Assembly: GCF_003258945.1 (NCBI RefSeq) | Contig: NZ_QLIX01000005.1 | Location: forward strand, 1-64,000 | Direction: 5' to 3' | Source: Roseicella frigidaeris | Lineage (GTDB): Bacteria > Pseudomonadota > Alphaproteobacteria > Acetobacterales > Acetobacteraceae | Length of the DNA stretch: 64,000 nt | Shown: positions 1 to 14,188 of the stretch, piece after piece | How positions within the stretch are numbered: the first letter of the stretch is position 1 | Layout of the letters: each line of letters opens with the position of its first letter | Notes under the pieces: model-generated | What the model was told of the DNA's origin: nothing | Seen by the model: the letters and a program-made list of their open reading frames with translations, nothing else | The model's database searches: none | Translations under genes and position numbers: made by a program

Positions 1-172
1 AACAGAACCGCACCACCCAGCCGTCCGAAACAGAACAACCCAAGCAGCAACGCATCTCTCAATACGCAACTTCCAAAACCAGATACGAATTTCAATGAAC
101 AAGAGCCAGCGGGCCTCCCCGCCAATGCTCTGGACCCCCGGCCCGACCAACCGGTCCGGCGAGGGAGGCCGG
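1..172 (-). other. rRNA operon leader region (upstream of a 16S gene outside the window)
   Basis: No convincing coding sequence. Read on the minus strand this resembles an alphaproteobacterial 16S leader: a GC-rich discriminator follows the promoter at 173-201, then a boxA-like antitermination stretch (GGCTCTTGTTCATTGAA, minus strand of about 91-107), then an AT-richer segment running out of the left edge. The arms GGCCTCCC (112-119) and GGGAGGCC (163-170) could pair. The identification rests on resemblance to known rrn leaders; the 16S gene itself is not visible. Confidence 0.6.
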
Positions 173-201
173 CTTCTATGCCCCTTCCGGCACCCTGTCA
201 A
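173..201 (-). promoter_or_regulatory. Strong sigma-70 promoter, rRNA-operon type
   Basis: On the minus strand a perfect -35 TTGACA (201-196) is followed after exactly 17 bp by TAGAAG (178-173), then a GC-rich discriminator. That architecture, plus the boxA-like leader downstream, suits a stringently controlled rRNA operon transcribed leftwards out of the window. It diverges from the M23 peptidase gene. Confidence 0.65.
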
Positions 202-337
202 ACCCCCTTCGCGCAATAACGTTGAACCCGGCGGCAGCGCTCATCTCGTACTGCAACCGCACCGTTCAACCTATTGACTTGGCGTGATTCTCATTGGAAG
301 GGTTACGCCAGATTTCAGCCCTGGGAGGGGGTCTTCC

Positions 338-1594
338 ATGCTGCATCGCATCCGGCGCCATCGGCGCTGGCTGGCTTTCCTGTGCCTGGCGCTCGGCGGC
401 GCCGCCTGCCCTGCCTTCGCCGAGCCCACCGTATCGGCGCCGCGCACCCTGCTCGCGGCCCATGCTGCGCCTGCCCTCCGCGACGCCGCCACCGTGCGCA
501 CCGTCGTCGCCCGCCGTGGCCAGACCGTCGCGCAGGTCCTGGCCGCGGCCGGCGTCGAACGGCGCGAGGTGGAGCCGGCCGTCTCCGCGCTTGCCCCGCT
601 GCTGCCGCCGAAGGTCGCGCTGCCGGCGGGCCATGCGCTGACGCTGCGCCAGGCGCCGGGCGACGATGCCTTGATCGCCGTCTCGCTGCAGGCGCAGCCG
701 GGCCGCACCGTCACCGTGACCCGCACGCCCACCGGCTGGATTGCCTATGAGGCCATGGAGGGCCAGCGCCGCCACCTCGTGCTGGCCCGCGGCGGCATTC
801 ACGAGGACCTGCTCGACGATCTGCGCGCCGCCGGGCTGCCGGACGGCCTCGGCCGCGAGCTGGTGCGCGGCCTTGCGCATGAGCTCGATTTCCAGCGCGA
901 CATCCGGCCAGGCGACCATTTCGAGATTCTCTTCGAGCGGTACCGCGATCCCGCCGGCGACCTGCTGCATGAGGGCCGCATGCTGCATGCCGCCTTCTCC
1001 TTCGGCGGCCGCCGCCTCTCCCTCTGGCGCTACGACACGGCGGCCGGGCCCGACTGGTTCGACGACGAGGGCCGCAGCCTGCGCCGCGCCTTCCTGCGTA
1101 CGCCGCTCGACGGCGCGCGGGTGACCTCGGGCTTCGGCATGCGCTCGCATCCCGTGCTCGGCTACACCCGCCGGCACCAGGGCATCGACTTCGCCGCGCC
1201 GCGGGGCACGCCGGTGCTCGCCGCCGCCGATGGCGAGGTGGTCCAGATCGGCTGGATGGGCGGCTATGGGCGCGTGATCACGCTGCAGCATGCGGGGGAC
1301 AGGACGACACGCTACGCGCATCTCTCCGCCTTCGCGCCGGGGCTGAAGGCGGGCGATCGCGTGCGCCAGGGCGAGCTGGTCGGCCGCGTCGGCCGCACCG
1401 GCCTCGCCACCGGCAACCACCTGCACTACGAGATCGCCGAGGGCGGCACCCAGATCGATCCCACGAAGGCGCGCACGGAGCCGGCCGCGGTGCTGGCGGA
1501 CGCCGAGCTCGCCGCCTTCCAGGCCACGCGCCAGGGCCTCATGACGCAGCTCGCCCATCTGCAGCCGATGCAGGAGGTCGCCGCGGCCGAGTAG
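338..1594 (+). CDS. Exported M23-family (LytM-type) peptidoglycan peptidase
   Basis: A 418-residue periplasmic zinc peptidase or LytM-like activator of septal amidases. The N-terminus has an Arg-rich stretch, a hydrophobic core and a likely cleavage after CPAFA. A central region of about 240 residues resembles the substrate-occluding or OapA/LysM-like part of YebA/MepM relatives. The C-terminal M23 domain keeps the HxxxD zinc motif (H280, D284) and the later HxH pair (H361, H363 in NHLHYE). The start at 338 is chosen because CTGGGAGGGGG precedes it and the signal peptide begins there; an in-frame ATG at 284 would bury the signal peptide. It diverges from the putative rRNA operon and ends at strong hairpins shared with clpB. 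Confidence 0.9.
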   Translation: MLHRIRRHRRWLAFLCLALGGAACPAFAEPTVSAPRTLLAAHAAPALRDAATVRTVVARRGQTVAQVLAAAGVERREVEPAVSALAPLLPPKVALPAGHALTLRQAPGDDALIAVSLQAQPGRTVTVTRTPTGWIAYEAMEGQRRHLVLARGGIHEDLLDDLRAAGLPDGLGRELVRGLAHELDFQRDIRPGDHFEILFERYRDPAGDLLHEGRMLHAAFSFGGRRLSLWRYDTAAGPDWFDDEGRSLRRAFLRTPLDGARVTSGFGMRSHPVLGYTRRHQGIDFAAPRGTPVLAAADGEVVQIGWMGGYGRVITLQHAGDRTTRYAHLSAFAPGLKAGDRVRQGELVGRVGRTGLATGNHLHYEIAEGGTQIDPTKARTEPAAVLADAELAAFQATRQGLMTQLAHLQPMQEVAAAE

Positions 1595-1621
1595 ACCCGC
1601 CTCCCCCCTCCCGAAGACACG

Positions 1622-1655
1622 GGCGGCGCGCCCCGGGGGACCGGGGCGCGCCGCC
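1622..1655. terminator. GC hairpin between convergent genes
   Basis: The arms GGCGGCGCGCCCC and GGGGCGCGCCGCC give 13 perfect base pairs around an 8-nt loop. It lies just after the M23 stop and before the clpB stop, so it can act on either strand. No U-run follows, as is common in high-GC alphaproteobacteria. Confidence 0.6.
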
Positions 1656-1662
1656 TTCGTGT

Positions 1663-1700
1663 CCGGTGCCCCGATGCGCGGCTGCGCATCGGGGCACCGG
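1663..1700. terminator. Second perfect hairpin, clpB side
   Basis: The arms CCGGTGCCCCGATGCGC and GCGCATCGGGGCACCGG pair over 17 bp with a GGCT loop. The last base is 3 bp from the clpB stop codon. Placed back-to-back with the hairpin at 1622-1655, it looks like a bidirectional terminator pair. Confidence 0.65.
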
Positions 1701-1702
1701 GA

Positions 1703-4291
<2,589 letters not shown>

Positions 4292-4480
4292 TCTCTGCGT
4301 CCCTCATCTGCGGACCGCGGACCGGCAGCGCTCGCGCGCCCCGGTTGTCCGCTCGGCCCGCCGAGTCTCCGGCGACCGGCCCCGCCACCCCTCAAGAGGC
4401 AGCAGCGGGGACCAAGTTCATCCGGGATGTGGTATTTCGCCTTGGCCTGGGTCAAGGTCCGCGGGAAGGAAAATGGTCCG

Positions 4481-5251
4481 ATGCGTATCGAGCAGATCTA
4501 CCGCTATCCGGTGAAGGGCCTGACTGCCGAGGCGCTGGAGGAGGTTTCTCTCACGCCCGGCCAATGCCTGCCGCATGACCGCCGCTTCGCCCTGGCCCAG
4601 GGCGACGCGCCCTTCGATCCGGCCACGCCGGCCTGGCTGTCGAAGCGGCATTTCGGCTGCCTGATGGCCAATGCCCGGCTCGCCCTGCTGCACACCGCCT
4701 TCGATCCGAAGACCGGGCTGCTGGCCATCCGCGCGCCCGAGGCGCCGCCGCTGCTCGCCAGCACCCGGACCGTGGAGGGCCGGGCCGAGATCGCCGCCTT
4801 CCTCACCCGTTTCCTCGGCGAGGAGGCGCGCGGCACGCCCCGCTTCCTGGAGGCGCCGGGGCATAATTTCACCGATGTCGCGGCGAAATGCGTCTCCATC
4901 ATCGGCCTCTCCAGCCTGCATGCGCTGGAGGAGAAGGCGGGGATGCATCTCGACCCGCTGCGCTTCCGGGCCAATATCTATGTCTCGGGGGCGCGGCCCT
5001 GGGCGGAGTTCGACCTGCTCGGCCAGGAGATCCAGCTCGGCGCCGCCCGCCTTCGCGTCTTCAAGCGCATCGTCCGCTGTCCGGCGACCGAGGTGAACCC
5101 GGAGACCGCCGAGCGGGACGCCCTGCCGCCGAAATGGCTGCGGCAGCATTTCGGCCATGCCGATCTCGGCGTCTATGCCGAGGTCGTCGAGGGCGGCCGG
5201 ATCGCGGTCGGCGACGCGCTGGAACCGCTGGAGGGCGACCTGCTGCATTGA
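4481..5251 (+). CDS. MOSC domain-containing protein (YcbX/mARC-like)
   Basis: 256 residues. The N-terminal IYRYPVKGL is typical of the MOSC N-terminal beta-barrel domain, and the C-terminal MOSC core contains RCPATEVNP, where the Cys matches the position implicated in molybdenum cofactor or sulfur handling in YcbX and mARC proteins. No ferredoxin domain is appended, unlike E. coli YcbX. Start at 4481 is supported by GGAAGGA 10 nt upstream. It diverges from clpB; the 189 bp between them must hold both promoters. The substrate cannot be told from sequence; reduction of N-hydroxylated compounds is a family-based possibility. Confidence 0.85.
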   Translation: MRIEQIYRYPVKGLTAEALEEVSLTPGQCLPHDRRFALAQGDAPFDPATPAWLSKRHFGCLMANARLALLHTAFDPKTGLLAIRAPEAPPLLASTRTVEGRAEIAAFLTRFLGEEARGTPRFLEAPGHNFTDVAAKCVSIIGLSSLHALEEKAGMHLDPLRFRANIYVSGARPWAEFDLLGQEIQLGAARLRVFKRIVRCPATEVNPETAERDALPPKWLRQHFGHADLGVYAEVVEGGRIAVGDALEPLEGDLLH

Positions 5252-5285
5252 TGCCGCCGTAGCGCATCGGGTCGCTGCCCGTTGC

Positions 5286-5310
5286 CCTGCCGCGGCTTGG
5301 CCGCGGCAGG
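5286..5310. terminator. Hairpin downstream of the MOSC gene
   Basis: The arms CCTGCCGCGG and CCGCGGCAGG pair around a CTTGG loop, 35 bp after the MOSC stop codon and in a convergent gap. Confidence 0.5.
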
Positions 5311-5347
5311 CTGTGACGCGCTCAGGTCACTGGGCGCATCACGGGGG

Positions 5348-5378
5348 CCCCACGACGCCGCTACGCGGCGTCGTGGGG
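5348..5378. terminator. Hairpin downstream of thiC
   Basis: The arms CCCCACGACGCCGC and GCGGCGTCGTGGGG form 14 perfect pairs around a 3-nt loop, 8 bp past the thiC stop. Together with the hairpin at 5286-5310 it separates the two convergent genes. Confidence 0.6.
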
Positions 5379-5385
5379 AAAGCCA

Positions 5386-7372
<1,987 letters not shown>

Positions 7373-7429
7373 ACAGCCTGACCCTGCGGCCGGCGCAGGC
7401 CGCCTGTCAATGCGGCGCGGGCGGACCGG

Positions 7430-7903
7430 TCAGGCGGGCTCGCGCGTCTCCGGCTGCGGCCCGTCGTAATCGGCCTCGCCCTCGAGGGCATGGCCGTTGA
7501 TCTGGCCATTCAGCTCGGCGGACTGCCCCTCCGGCCCCTCGCCCGTCTCGCCGGTCTCGGCATTCGGCTGGAAGCGGCGCGGCTGGTGCTGGCCCTCGCG
7601 CTGCTGCTGCGCCTGGCTCATGGCGTTGAGGATGCGGAAGTAATGCTCGGCATGCTGGAAATAGCCCTCGGCCATCACCCGGTCGCCCGAGCTGGTCGCG
7701 TCGCGCCCGAGCTGCAGGTATTTCTCGAAGAGCTGCTGGGCGGTGCCACGGAGCCGCATGTCCGGACCGCTCGAGTCGAAGACATGGTTGCGATTCATCG
7801 GCTGATGGCCGGACTGGCGGAATTGACCGCCACCGCCGCCGCCACCACCCCCGCCGCCACCACCATGCCGGTGGTTGCGGCCGCGCATGCGTTTCATGTT
7901 CAT
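7430..7903 (-). CDS. DUF4167 domain-containing protein
   Basis: 157 residues. The N-terminus MKRMRGRNHR is basic, followed by a run of 13 glycines, then the DUF4167 core: NHVFDSSGPDMRLRGTAQQ, LFEKYLQLGRDATSSGD and AEHYFRILNA. The family is restricted to alphaproteobacteria, sits after prmC as here, and has no assigned biochemical role; the basic RGRN and Gly-rich head suggests RNA or ribosome association, which is inference. The C-terminus is acidic and low-complexity. Start could be 7903 or 7897 (two in-frame ATGs). It is the last gene of the lysC-to-DUF4167 run and lies 228 bp from prmC. Confidence 0.9.
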   Translation of the reverse strand: MNMKRMRGRNHRHGGGGGGGGGGGGGQFRQSGHQPMNRNHVFDSSGPDMRLRGTAQQLFEKYLQLGRDATSSGDRVMAEGYFQHAEHYFRILNAMSQAQQQREGQHQPRRFQPNAETGETGEGPEGQSAELNGQINGHALEGEADYDGPQPETREPA

Positions 7904-8131
7904 CAGTATTGCGTCTGCCGTCTCGCAGCTGGGCCGCCCCGCCTGCCCCGGGGCATGCCCCGGCGCTTGCGGTACGAGCGGTCGATGTCTCCAAAGGCGT
8001 CGCGTCCGGCGTGCAGATCCACAGCCCGTCCGCTGCTCGGCCCCTCGCGCCCCGGCAGCGGGCCTTGCCCGTCCACCCGCGAGGGCCTGCCGCAAGCTAG
8101 CCTCAGCGCGGCGGCCCGCCAATCGGTTTTT

Positions 8132-9040
8132 TTACCGCGCCGCGCGCAGGGTCACCCGATCGGCCGGGCCGAGCACCAGGGCACGCGGCACCCCCCCCAG
8201 GTCGGGACGGCAGCCGAGGGGATCAAGCCCCGCGTCCCTGGCGATCGCCTCCACCGCCGCCTGCTGGCCCTGGCCGAGCTCCAGCACCGCCCGGCCGCCG
8301 GGCGCCAGCAGCCCCGGCAGGCCGGCGCAGAGGGCACGATAGGCGCCAAGCCCGTCCGGCCCGCCATCCAGCGCCGAGCTCGGCTCGTGGCGCGCCACCT
8401 CCGGCATCAGGCCGGGGATCGCCGCCGATTCGATATAGGGGGGATTGCTCAGCACCAGTTCGAACCGCCCGGCGAGCGGCGCGGCCCAGTCCCCGGCCAG
8501 GAAGCCGGCCCGCCCGCCGAGGCCGAGCCGCGCCGCATTCGCCCGCGCCAGCGCCGCGGCCGCCGGCACCCGGTCGATGCCGATGCCATGCGCGGCCGGA
8601 AACTCGGTCAAGGCCGCCAGCAGCAGGCAGCCGGTGCCGGTCCCGAGATCGAGGATGCGGCGGACCTGGCCGCGCTCCGGGAAGGCGGCGATCGCCGCCT
8701 CGATCAGGGTCTCGGAATCCGCCCGCGGCACCAGGGTCGCCGGCGAGACGGCCAGGGGCAGGGACCAGAATTCCTGCTCCCCCAGCAGATGCGCGATCGG
8801 CGCATGCTCCAGCCGCCGACGCAGCAGCGTGGCGAAGGCGGCGGCGGCGGCGGGCGGCACCGGGGCGCGCGGCTCGCGCAGCAGATCCTCCTGCCGGCAG
8901 CCCATGGCATGCGCCAGCAGCAGCCGCGCCTCCAGCCGCGGCGCCTCGATCGCCGCCGCCCGCAGATGCTGCCCGGCGCGGCAGAGAAAGGCGCCGACGG
9001 TCCCCGTCAGGGCGCTGGCCGGGTCGGCGCAGCCGCTCAT
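8132..9040 (-). CDS. prmC: Peptide chain release factor N5-glutamine methyltransferase PrmC (HemK)
   Basis: 302 residues. It methylates the glutamine of the GGQ motif in RF1 and RF2. An N-terminal helical bundle (residues 1-75) precedes a Rossmann methyltransferase domain with the SAM loop [13 protein letters not shown] and the signature NPPY (followed by IES) that binds the substrate Gln. Its ATG overlaps the prfA stop by 4 bp, so enzyme and substrate are translationally coupled. Confidence 0.96.
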   Translation of the reverse strand: MSGCADPASALTGTVGAFLCRAGQHLRAAAIEAPRLEARLLLAHAMGCRQEDLLREPRAPVPPAAAAAFATLLRRRLEHAPIAHLLGEQEFWSLPLAVSPATLVPRADSETLIEAAIAAFPERGQVRRILDLGTGTGCLLLAALTEFPAAHGIGIDRVPAAAALARANAARLGLGGRAGFLAGDWAAPLAGRFELVLSNPPYIESAAIPGLMPEVARHEPSSALDGGPDGLGAYRALCAGLPGLLAPGGRAVLELGQGQQAAVEAIARDAGLDPLGCRPDLGGVPRALVLGPADRVTLRAAR

Positions 9041-10092
9041 GCGCCCTCGGCCGCCAGGCGCGCCGCCTCGTCCTCGGCGGTCAGCGCATCGACGATCTCG
9101 TCGAACTCGCCCAGCATGACGCGGTCGATCTTGTGCAGCGTCAGGCCGATGCGGTGGTCGGTGACCCGCCCCTGGGGGAAGTTGTAGGTGCGGATGCGCT
9201 CGCTGCGGTCGCCGGTGCCGACCTGGCCGCGGCGGTCGGCGGCGCGCGTCGCGGCCAGGCGGGAGCGCTCGGCCTCGTAGAGCCGGGCGCGCAGCACCTT
9301 CATCGCCTTGGCGCGGTTCTTGTGCTGGGACTTCTCCTCCTGCATCGCCACCACGATGCCGGAGGGCAGATGGGTGATGCGGACGGCGCTGTCGGTCTTG
9401 TTCACATGCTGGCCGCCGGCGCCGCTGGCGCGGTAGGTGTCGATGCGCAGATCGCCCTCGTTGATCTGCACATCCACCTCCTCCGCCTCCGGCAGCACGG
9501 CGACGGTGACGGTCGAGGTGTGGATGCGGCCCTGCGTCTCGGTCGCCGGCACCCGCTGCACGCGGTGCACGCCGCTCTCGTATTTCAGCCGGGCGAAGAC
9601 GCCGCGGCCGGCGATCTCGGCCACCGCGCCCTTGACCCCGCCCAGGTCGCTCTCGTCGTACTCCATCACCTCGAAGCGCCAGCGGCGGGTCTCGGCATAG
9701 CGCTGATAGGCGCGGAACAGCTCGGCGGCGAAGAGCGCGGCCTCGTCGCCGCCGGCGGCGGGGCGGATCTCCAGGATGGCGCTGCGCTCATCCGCCGCGT
9801 CCTTCGGCAGCAGCATCAGTTGCAGCTCGCGCTCCAGCCGCGGCACCGCCTCCTTCTGCGCCAGGTACTCGTCCTCGGCCAGCTCGCGCAGCTCGGGATC
9901 GGCCAGCATCGCCTCGGCCTCGTCGCGCGCCCGCTCGGCGGCGCGCAGCGCCTCGACCTTCTCGACCACCGGCTCGATCTCGGCGAGCTCCTTGGAGAGG
10001 GCGCCGAACTGGCTGCCCTCGGCCGTCGAGAGCAGGTGCTTCAGCTCCTCCGCCCGGGTCAGGACGCGGCCGAGCTTCTCCGCGATGCTCAC
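9037..10092 (-). CDS. prfA: Peptide chain release factor 1
   Basis: 351 residues, standard length. Reads UAA and UAG stop codons. The catalytic GGQ is visible in [17 protein letters not shown], and an anticodon-like codon-recognition region lies before it. It overlaps hisS and prmC by 4 bp on either side (ATGA junctions). The usual alphaproteobacterial neighbours ptsP and lysC are not directly upstream here; hisS is. Confidence 0.97.
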   Translation of the reverse strand: MSIAEKLGRVLTRAEELKHLLSTAEGSQFGALSKELAEIEPVVEKVEALRAAERARDEAEAMLADPELRELAEDEYLAQKEAVPRLERELQLMLLPKDAADERSAILEIRPAAGGDEAALFAAELFRAYQRYAETRRWRFEVMEYDESDLGGVKGAVAEIAGRGVFARLKYESGVHRVQRVPATETQGRIHTSTVTVAVLPEAEEVDVQINEGDLRIDTYRASGAGGQHVNKTDSAVRITHLPSGIVVAMQEEKSQHKNRAKAMKVLRARLYEAERSRLAATRAADRRGQVGTGDRSERIRTYNFPQGRVTDHRIGLTLHKIDRVMLGEFDEIVDALTAEDEAARLAAEGA

Positions 10093-11435
10093 GCCGCGCC
10101 CTCATCCTCCGGATCGTCGCCCAGCTCCTCCTCGAGGATGCTGTTCAGCATGGCCTGGGCCGCGCTCTCGACGACCCCGGTCTCGGCCAGCGCCCGCAGC
10201 AGGTCGGGCAGCGCCACCCGCTCCTGCGAGCCGGCATCGAGGTTGCGCACCACCGCCATGCCGGCGGCCAGCTCCTCCTCGCCGAGGATGACGGCGGCGC
10301 CGGCGCCGATGCGGTTGGCCCGCTCCATCCGCCGCTTCATGGTGCCGCGATAGGCGATCTCGGCCACCACCCCGTAGTCGCGCAGCGATTGCAGCACGTC
10401 GATCGCCGCGGCCTCCGCCGCCTCGCCGACCGGGATGACCGCGACCGGCCGCGGCGCCGGGGGAGTCAGCCCGGTCGCCTCCAGCAGCAGCGAGAGCCGT
10501 TCCACCCCCGCCGCCCAGCCGACCGAGGGGGTGGCCGGGCCGCCCATCTCCTCGACCAGCCCGTTGTAGCGGCCGCCGCCCATCACCGTGCCCTGGGCGC
10601 CGAGCCGGTCGGTGACGAATTCGAAGGCGGTGTGGCTGTAGTAGTCGAGCCCCCGCACGATCCTGGGGTTCTCCCGGAAGGGCACCTCGAAGGCCTCCAG
10701 GTGGCGCTTCACCGCGGCGTAGAAGCCGGCCGCCTCGGCAGTCAGGTGATCCTGGATGGTCGGCGCCGCGGCGACCAGCGCCCGGTCCTTCGGGTCCTTG
10801 CTGTCGACGATGCGGAGGGGGTTCTTCTCCAGCCGCGCCCGGCTCTCCTCGGAGAGCTGCTCGCGATGGCCGGTGAAATAGGCGATCAGCGCCGCCCGGT
10901 AGGCGTCGCGGCTCGCCGCATCGCCCAGGGTGTTGATCTCCAGCACCGTGCCCTCGTCGATGCCGAGCTCCTGCTGGATGTGCCAGCCGCAGGCGATCAC
11001 CTCGGCATCCGCCAGCGGCTCGGCGGCGCCCAGCACCTCGATGCCGATCTGGTGGAACTGCCGGTAGCGCCCCTTCTGCGGCCGCTCGTAGCGGAACATC
11101 GGGCCGGCATAGAAGACCTTGCGCGGCAGGTTCGCCTGGGTCAGGCCGTTCGAGACCAGCGCCCGGCACACCCCGGCGGTGTTCTCCGGCCGCAGGGTGA
11201 TGCTCTCGCCGCCGCGATCCTCGAAGGAATACATCTCCTTCGAGACGACGTCCGAGGTGTCGCCGAGGCCGCGGGCGAAGACCCTGGTATCCTCGAAGAT
11301 CGGGGTCGCCCATTCCTCGAAGCCGTAGAGGGTGGCGATGCGCCGCGCCACCTCGATGACATGGTGATGCCGGCGGAACTCGGCGCCGATCAGGTCATGC
11401 GTGCCACGGGCGGGCTGGAGCGGGGCTTGGGCCAT
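10089..11435 (-). CDS. hisS: Histidyl-tRNA synthetase
   Basis: 448 residues, class II synthetase. Motif 2 region ([21 protein letters not shown]) and the histidine-specific motif [13 protein letters not shown] are intact, and the C-terminal anticodon-binding domain begins near residue 345 (RPVAVIPVG). The stop overlaps the prfA start, so charging enzyme and release factor share a transcript. The N-terminal ARGTHDLIG matches the family start, supporting 11435. Confidence 0.96.
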   Translation of the reverse strand: MAQAPLQPARGTHDLIGAEFRRHHHVIEVARRIATLYGFEEWATPIFEDTRVFARGLGDTSDVVSKEMYSFEDRGGESITLRPENTAGVCRALVSNGLTQANLPRKVFYAGPMFRYERPQKGRYRQFHQIGIEVLGAAEPLADAEVIACGWHIQQELGIDEGTVLEINTLGDAASRDAYRAALIAYFTGHREQLSEESRARLEKNPLRIVDSKDPKDRALVAAAPTIQDHLTAEAAGFYAAVKRHLEAFEVPFRENPRIVRGLDYYSHTAFEFVTDRLGAQGTVMGGGRYNGLVEEMGGPATPSVGWAAGVERLSLLLEATGLTPPAPRPVAVIPVGEAAEAAAIDVLQSLRDYGVVAEIAYRGTMKRRMERANRIGAGAAVILGEEELAAGMAVVRNLDAGSQERVALPDLLRALAETGVVESAAQAMLNSILEEELGDDPEDEGAA

Positions 11436-11606
11436 GGCCGCGGTTTGCCGCGCGACGGGGCGGCGGGCAAGGGTTCAGGGGCAGATCGGGCGCAGGCTGC
11501 GGCAATCGCTGCGGCAGCGACGCGGGTCGCGGGTGATGAGGATCGGTCCAGGAGTATCCCGGAACCTGCCCCCGACCCCGGGCCCCGGCCCCGGGCGCAA
11601 TCAGGC

Positions 11607-11774
11607 TCAGCGCGCCGTCAGCGTCAGCGCCAGCAGCAGCGCCAGATGCAGGCTCGCCAGCAGCCCGAGCCGCCGCAGCGCCGCATCCCGACGCGCCAGG
11701 TCCTCGTCGAGCCCCGGGATGGGATGCCGCCGGAGCATCCCGACCAGCAGGGCCGAGACGCCGAGGCCGTTCAC
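11607..11774 (-). CDS. Small membrane ORF coupled to ispG
   Basis: A 55-residue reading frame whose GTG start overlaps the ispG stop in a GTGA junction. It predicts a cytoplasmic charged middle ([15 protein letters not shown]) followed by a C-terminal hydrophobic helix ending [12 protein letters not shown]. No family recognised. The coupling and helix argue that it is translated, but an ORF this short in 70% GC DNA could be chance. Confidence 0.4.
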   Translation of the reverse strand: MNGLGVSALLVGMLRRHPIPGLDEDLARRDAALRRLGLLASLHLALLLALTLTAR

Positions 11775-12925
11775 TCGGCCGCCTGGGCCGCCGGCTGGGC
11801 CGCGGCCTCGGCGGCCTTCCGCGTTGCCTCCTCGGCCTCGATGGCGGCGGCCTTCCGCTCCACCAGCTCCACCAGGTGGTCGACCATGCGGTCGCCATCG
11901 ATCTGGTGGTCGGTCTTGCCGGCGGCATAGACCATGTGCCGGCCGGCGCCGCCGCCGGTGAGGCCGATATCGGTCATCAGCGCCTCGCCCGGCCCGTTCA
12001 CCACGCAGCCGATGATGGAGAGGGTCAGCGGCGTCTCGATATGCGCCAGCCGCTCCTCCAGCTTCGCCACCGTCTCGATGACGTTGAAGCCCTGCCGGGC
12101 GCAGGAGGGGCAGGAGATGATCTTCACCCCGCGATGCCGCAGGCCGAGCGACTTCAGCATCTCCCAGCCGACATGCACCTCCTCCTCCGGCTCGGCCGAG
12201 AGGGAGACGCGCAGCGTGTCGCCGATGCCGGCCCAGAGCAGGTTGCCAAGGCCGATGGCGCTCTTCACCGTGCCGGTGCGGCGGCCGCCGGCCTCGGTGA
12301 TGCCGATATGCAGCGGGTGGTCGCAGACCTCGGCGAGCTGGTTGTAGGCGGCGACGGCGAGGAAGACGTCGCTCGCCTTCACGCTGATCTTGAACTCGTG
12401 GAAGTCGTTGTCCTGCAGATGGGCGGCGTGCCAGAGCGCGCTCTCGACCAGCGCCTCCGGGTTCGGCTCGCCGTATTTCTCCAGCAGGTGCTTCTCCAGG
12501 CTGCCGCCATTGACGCCGATGCGGATGGAGCAGCCATGGTCGCGGGCGGCCTTCACCACCTCCTTCACCCGCTCGGCGCTGCCGATATTGCCCGGGTTGA
12601 TGCGCAGGCAGGCGGCGCCCGCCTTCGCCGCCTCGATGGCGCGGCGGTAGTGGAAATGGATGTCGGCGACGATCGGGACGTTCACCTCGCGCACGATCTC
12701 GGCCAGCGCCGCCGTGCTCTCCGGCGTCGGGCAGGAGACGCGGACGATGTCGACGCCCGCGATCTCGGCCCGGCGGATCTGGGCGATGGTCGCCGCCGCA
12801 TCCTCGGTCGGGGTGTTGGTCATGGTCTGGACGGTGATCGGCGCATCGCCCCCGACCGGCACCTTGCCCACCATGATCTGGCGGGACTTGCGGCGGGTGA
12901 TCTGCTGATAGGGGCGGTAGCTCAT
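11771..12925 (-). CDS. ispG: 4-hydroxy-3-methylbut-2-enyl diphosphate synthase IspG (GcpE)
   Basis: 384 residues. Converts MEcPP to HMBPP in the MEP isoprenoid pathway, using a [4Fe-4S] cluster. The TIM-barrel N-terminus ([20 protein letters not shown]) and the cluster cysteines (CPSC and CVVNGPGEA with the following acidic residues) are present. Compact two-domain bacterial form. Start at [14 protein letters not shown] (12925); the longer frame upstream is intergenic in character. The rodZ-like to ispG order is common in proteobacteria. The tail is Ala/Gln-rich. Confidence 0.96.
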   Translation of the reverse strand: MSYRPYQQITRRKSRQIMVGKVPVGGDAPITVQTMTNTPTEDAAATIAQIRRAEIAGVDIVRVSCPTPESTAALAEIVREVNVPIVADIHFHYRRAIEAAKAGAACLRINPGNIGSAERVKEVVKAARDHGCSIRIGVNGGSLEKHLLEKYGEPNPEALVESALWHAAHLQDNDFHEFKISVKASDVFLAVAAYNQLAEVCDHPLHIGITEAGGRRTGTVKSAIGLGNLLWAGIGDTLRVSLSAEPEEEVHVGWEMLKSLGLRHRGVKIISCPSCARQGFNVIETVAKLEERLAHIETPLTLSIIGCVVNGPGEALMTDIGLTGGGAGRHMVYAAGKTDHQIDGDRMVDHLVELVERKAAAIEAEEATRKAAEAAAQPAAQAAE

Positions 12926-13147
12926 GCGAAATCCCGGATCTTCCGAAACAGGCCGGCGGCGAGGGCGCGGCTGGAGCAGGCCCGGCGCGCGCCGCGGCGC
13001 GCGTCCCTGGCGCAGTCCGGTGCCATGCCCGGTTCGGCGCAATATGGCAGCGCCGCCGCCGATCCCATAGGCCTGATCGCCGCGGGCCCGCCATGCCACG
13101 CTCGCAGCGGGCCGATTGTCATCAAATGGTTACGCCGGCCGCTGGCC

Positions 13148-14068
13148 CTAGGGCGTGGGGCCGCCGCGCGCCGTGGCGGCCAGGGGCGGCAGGCCGGCCT
13201 TCAGCCGCTCGGGATCGAGCAGCAGGTCGCGACGCACCGTCTGGCCCGGGCCGAGGCCGGCGACCGGCTGGCCATCGACCAGCACCTCCAGGCCGCCGGC
13301 ATTGCCGGTGGTGAGCAGCAGCCCGTCCTTCGCCGGCACCTGCCAGCCCTCGCCCGGATGCAGCAGGCGGTTGACCAGCACCGGACCGCCCTGGCGCTCC
13401 CGCACCTGGATCCAGACCTCGACGCGGGCGCGCAACAGGATGCGGCCCTCGCCCGGCGGGGCCGGAGACGGCGCCGGGCCGGCGGCAGCGGCGACGGGCG
13501 GCGCCCCGGCGGGCGGCGCGAGCGCCGGCGGCACCGGCGCGGCATTGGCGCCGGCCGGGTTCGGCGGCGGCGCGGCCTCGCCTGGCGCCCCATCCTGGCC
13601 CTGCCCGTGTCCCTGGCCGATCGCGGGCGGCGGCGGCACCGCATCCACCAGCCGCTCGCCAGTCCCGGACCAGGCATACCAGCCCATATAGGCGCCGATC
13701 ACCAGCACCGCCCCGAGGAGGATCGTCGCCCCCGCCGGGGCGCCGCGATCCGGCACCGGCTCGGGGAAGACCAGGTCCGTCCGGCGTGCCGCCTGCGGCC
13801 CGCTCGCCGCCCGGAAGCGGCGGACGATCTCGGCCTCCTCCAGCCCGAGGGCGCGGGCATAGGCGCGGACGAAGCCGGTGGCATAGGCCGGGGCCGGCAG
13901 CTCGGCCAGGCGCCCCGCCTCCAGCGCCTCCAGATAGCCGCGGCGGATGCGCAGCGACCGGGCCAGATCCTCGATCGACAGGCCGAGGGCAAGGCGCGCG
14001 TCGCGCAGCTCGGCGCCGAGCCGGGTGGGCTCGGGTGCCGCGGCATTGGGGGGAGAGAGGCGCTTCAT
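13148..14068 (-). CDS. rodZ: RodZ-like helix-turn-helix membrane protein
   Basis: 306 residues. The HTH_25 domain (LGAELRDARLALGLSIEDLA, residues 17-36 onward, to about 88) is cytoplasmic, a single TM helix spans about 113-132, an Ala/Pro/Gly-rich linker runs to about 205, and a C-terminal DUF4115 beta domain (LRARVEVWIQVRERQGG) follows. This is the layout of the MreB-binding cell-shape protein RodZ. Start at 14068 (MKRLSPPN) rather than an upstream TTG at 14116, because homologues begin close to the HTH; the ribosome binding site is weak for either. Upstream of ispG, as is usual for this pair. Confidence 0.85.
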   Translation of the reverse strand: MKRLSPPNAAAPEPTRLGAELRDARLALGLSIEDLARSLRIRRGYLEALEAGRLAELPAPAYATGFVRAYARALGLEEAEIVRRFRAASGPQAARRTDLVFPEPVPDRGAPAGATILLGAVLVIGAYMGWYAWSGTGERLVDAVPPPPAIGQGHGQGQDGAPGEAAPPPNPAGANAAPVPPALAPPAGAPPVAAAAGPAPSPAPPGEGRILLRARVEVWIQVRERQGGPVLVNRLLHPGEGWQVPAKDGLLLTTGNAGGLEVLVDGQPVAGLGPGQTVRRDLLLDPERLKAGLPPLAATARGGPTP

Positions 14069-14188
14069 GGCGTCCGGCACGCCCCGGGCTGTAACCCAGA
14101 GGTGGCATGTCGGCAAATCGATTTCGCGTTTCCGGTCTGCACCGTCACGCAGGCGCCACAGGCCGCCGCCGCGGCCCGGGGGAGCCGC

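Noticed and set aside
95-277. 60-codon plus-strand ORF at the left edge
   Set aside because: No ribosome binding site, composition of a chance frame, and it lies across the minus-strand rRNA-type promoter and leader.
4292-4480. Possible sigma-32 promoter for clpB (CTTGA near 4391)
   Set aside because: No matching -10 of the CCCCAT type at the right distance; the match is too short.
7800-7870. G/C-rich triplet run resembling a repeat array
   Set aside because: It is the 13-glycine tract of the DUF4167 protein, not a CRISPR or satellite.
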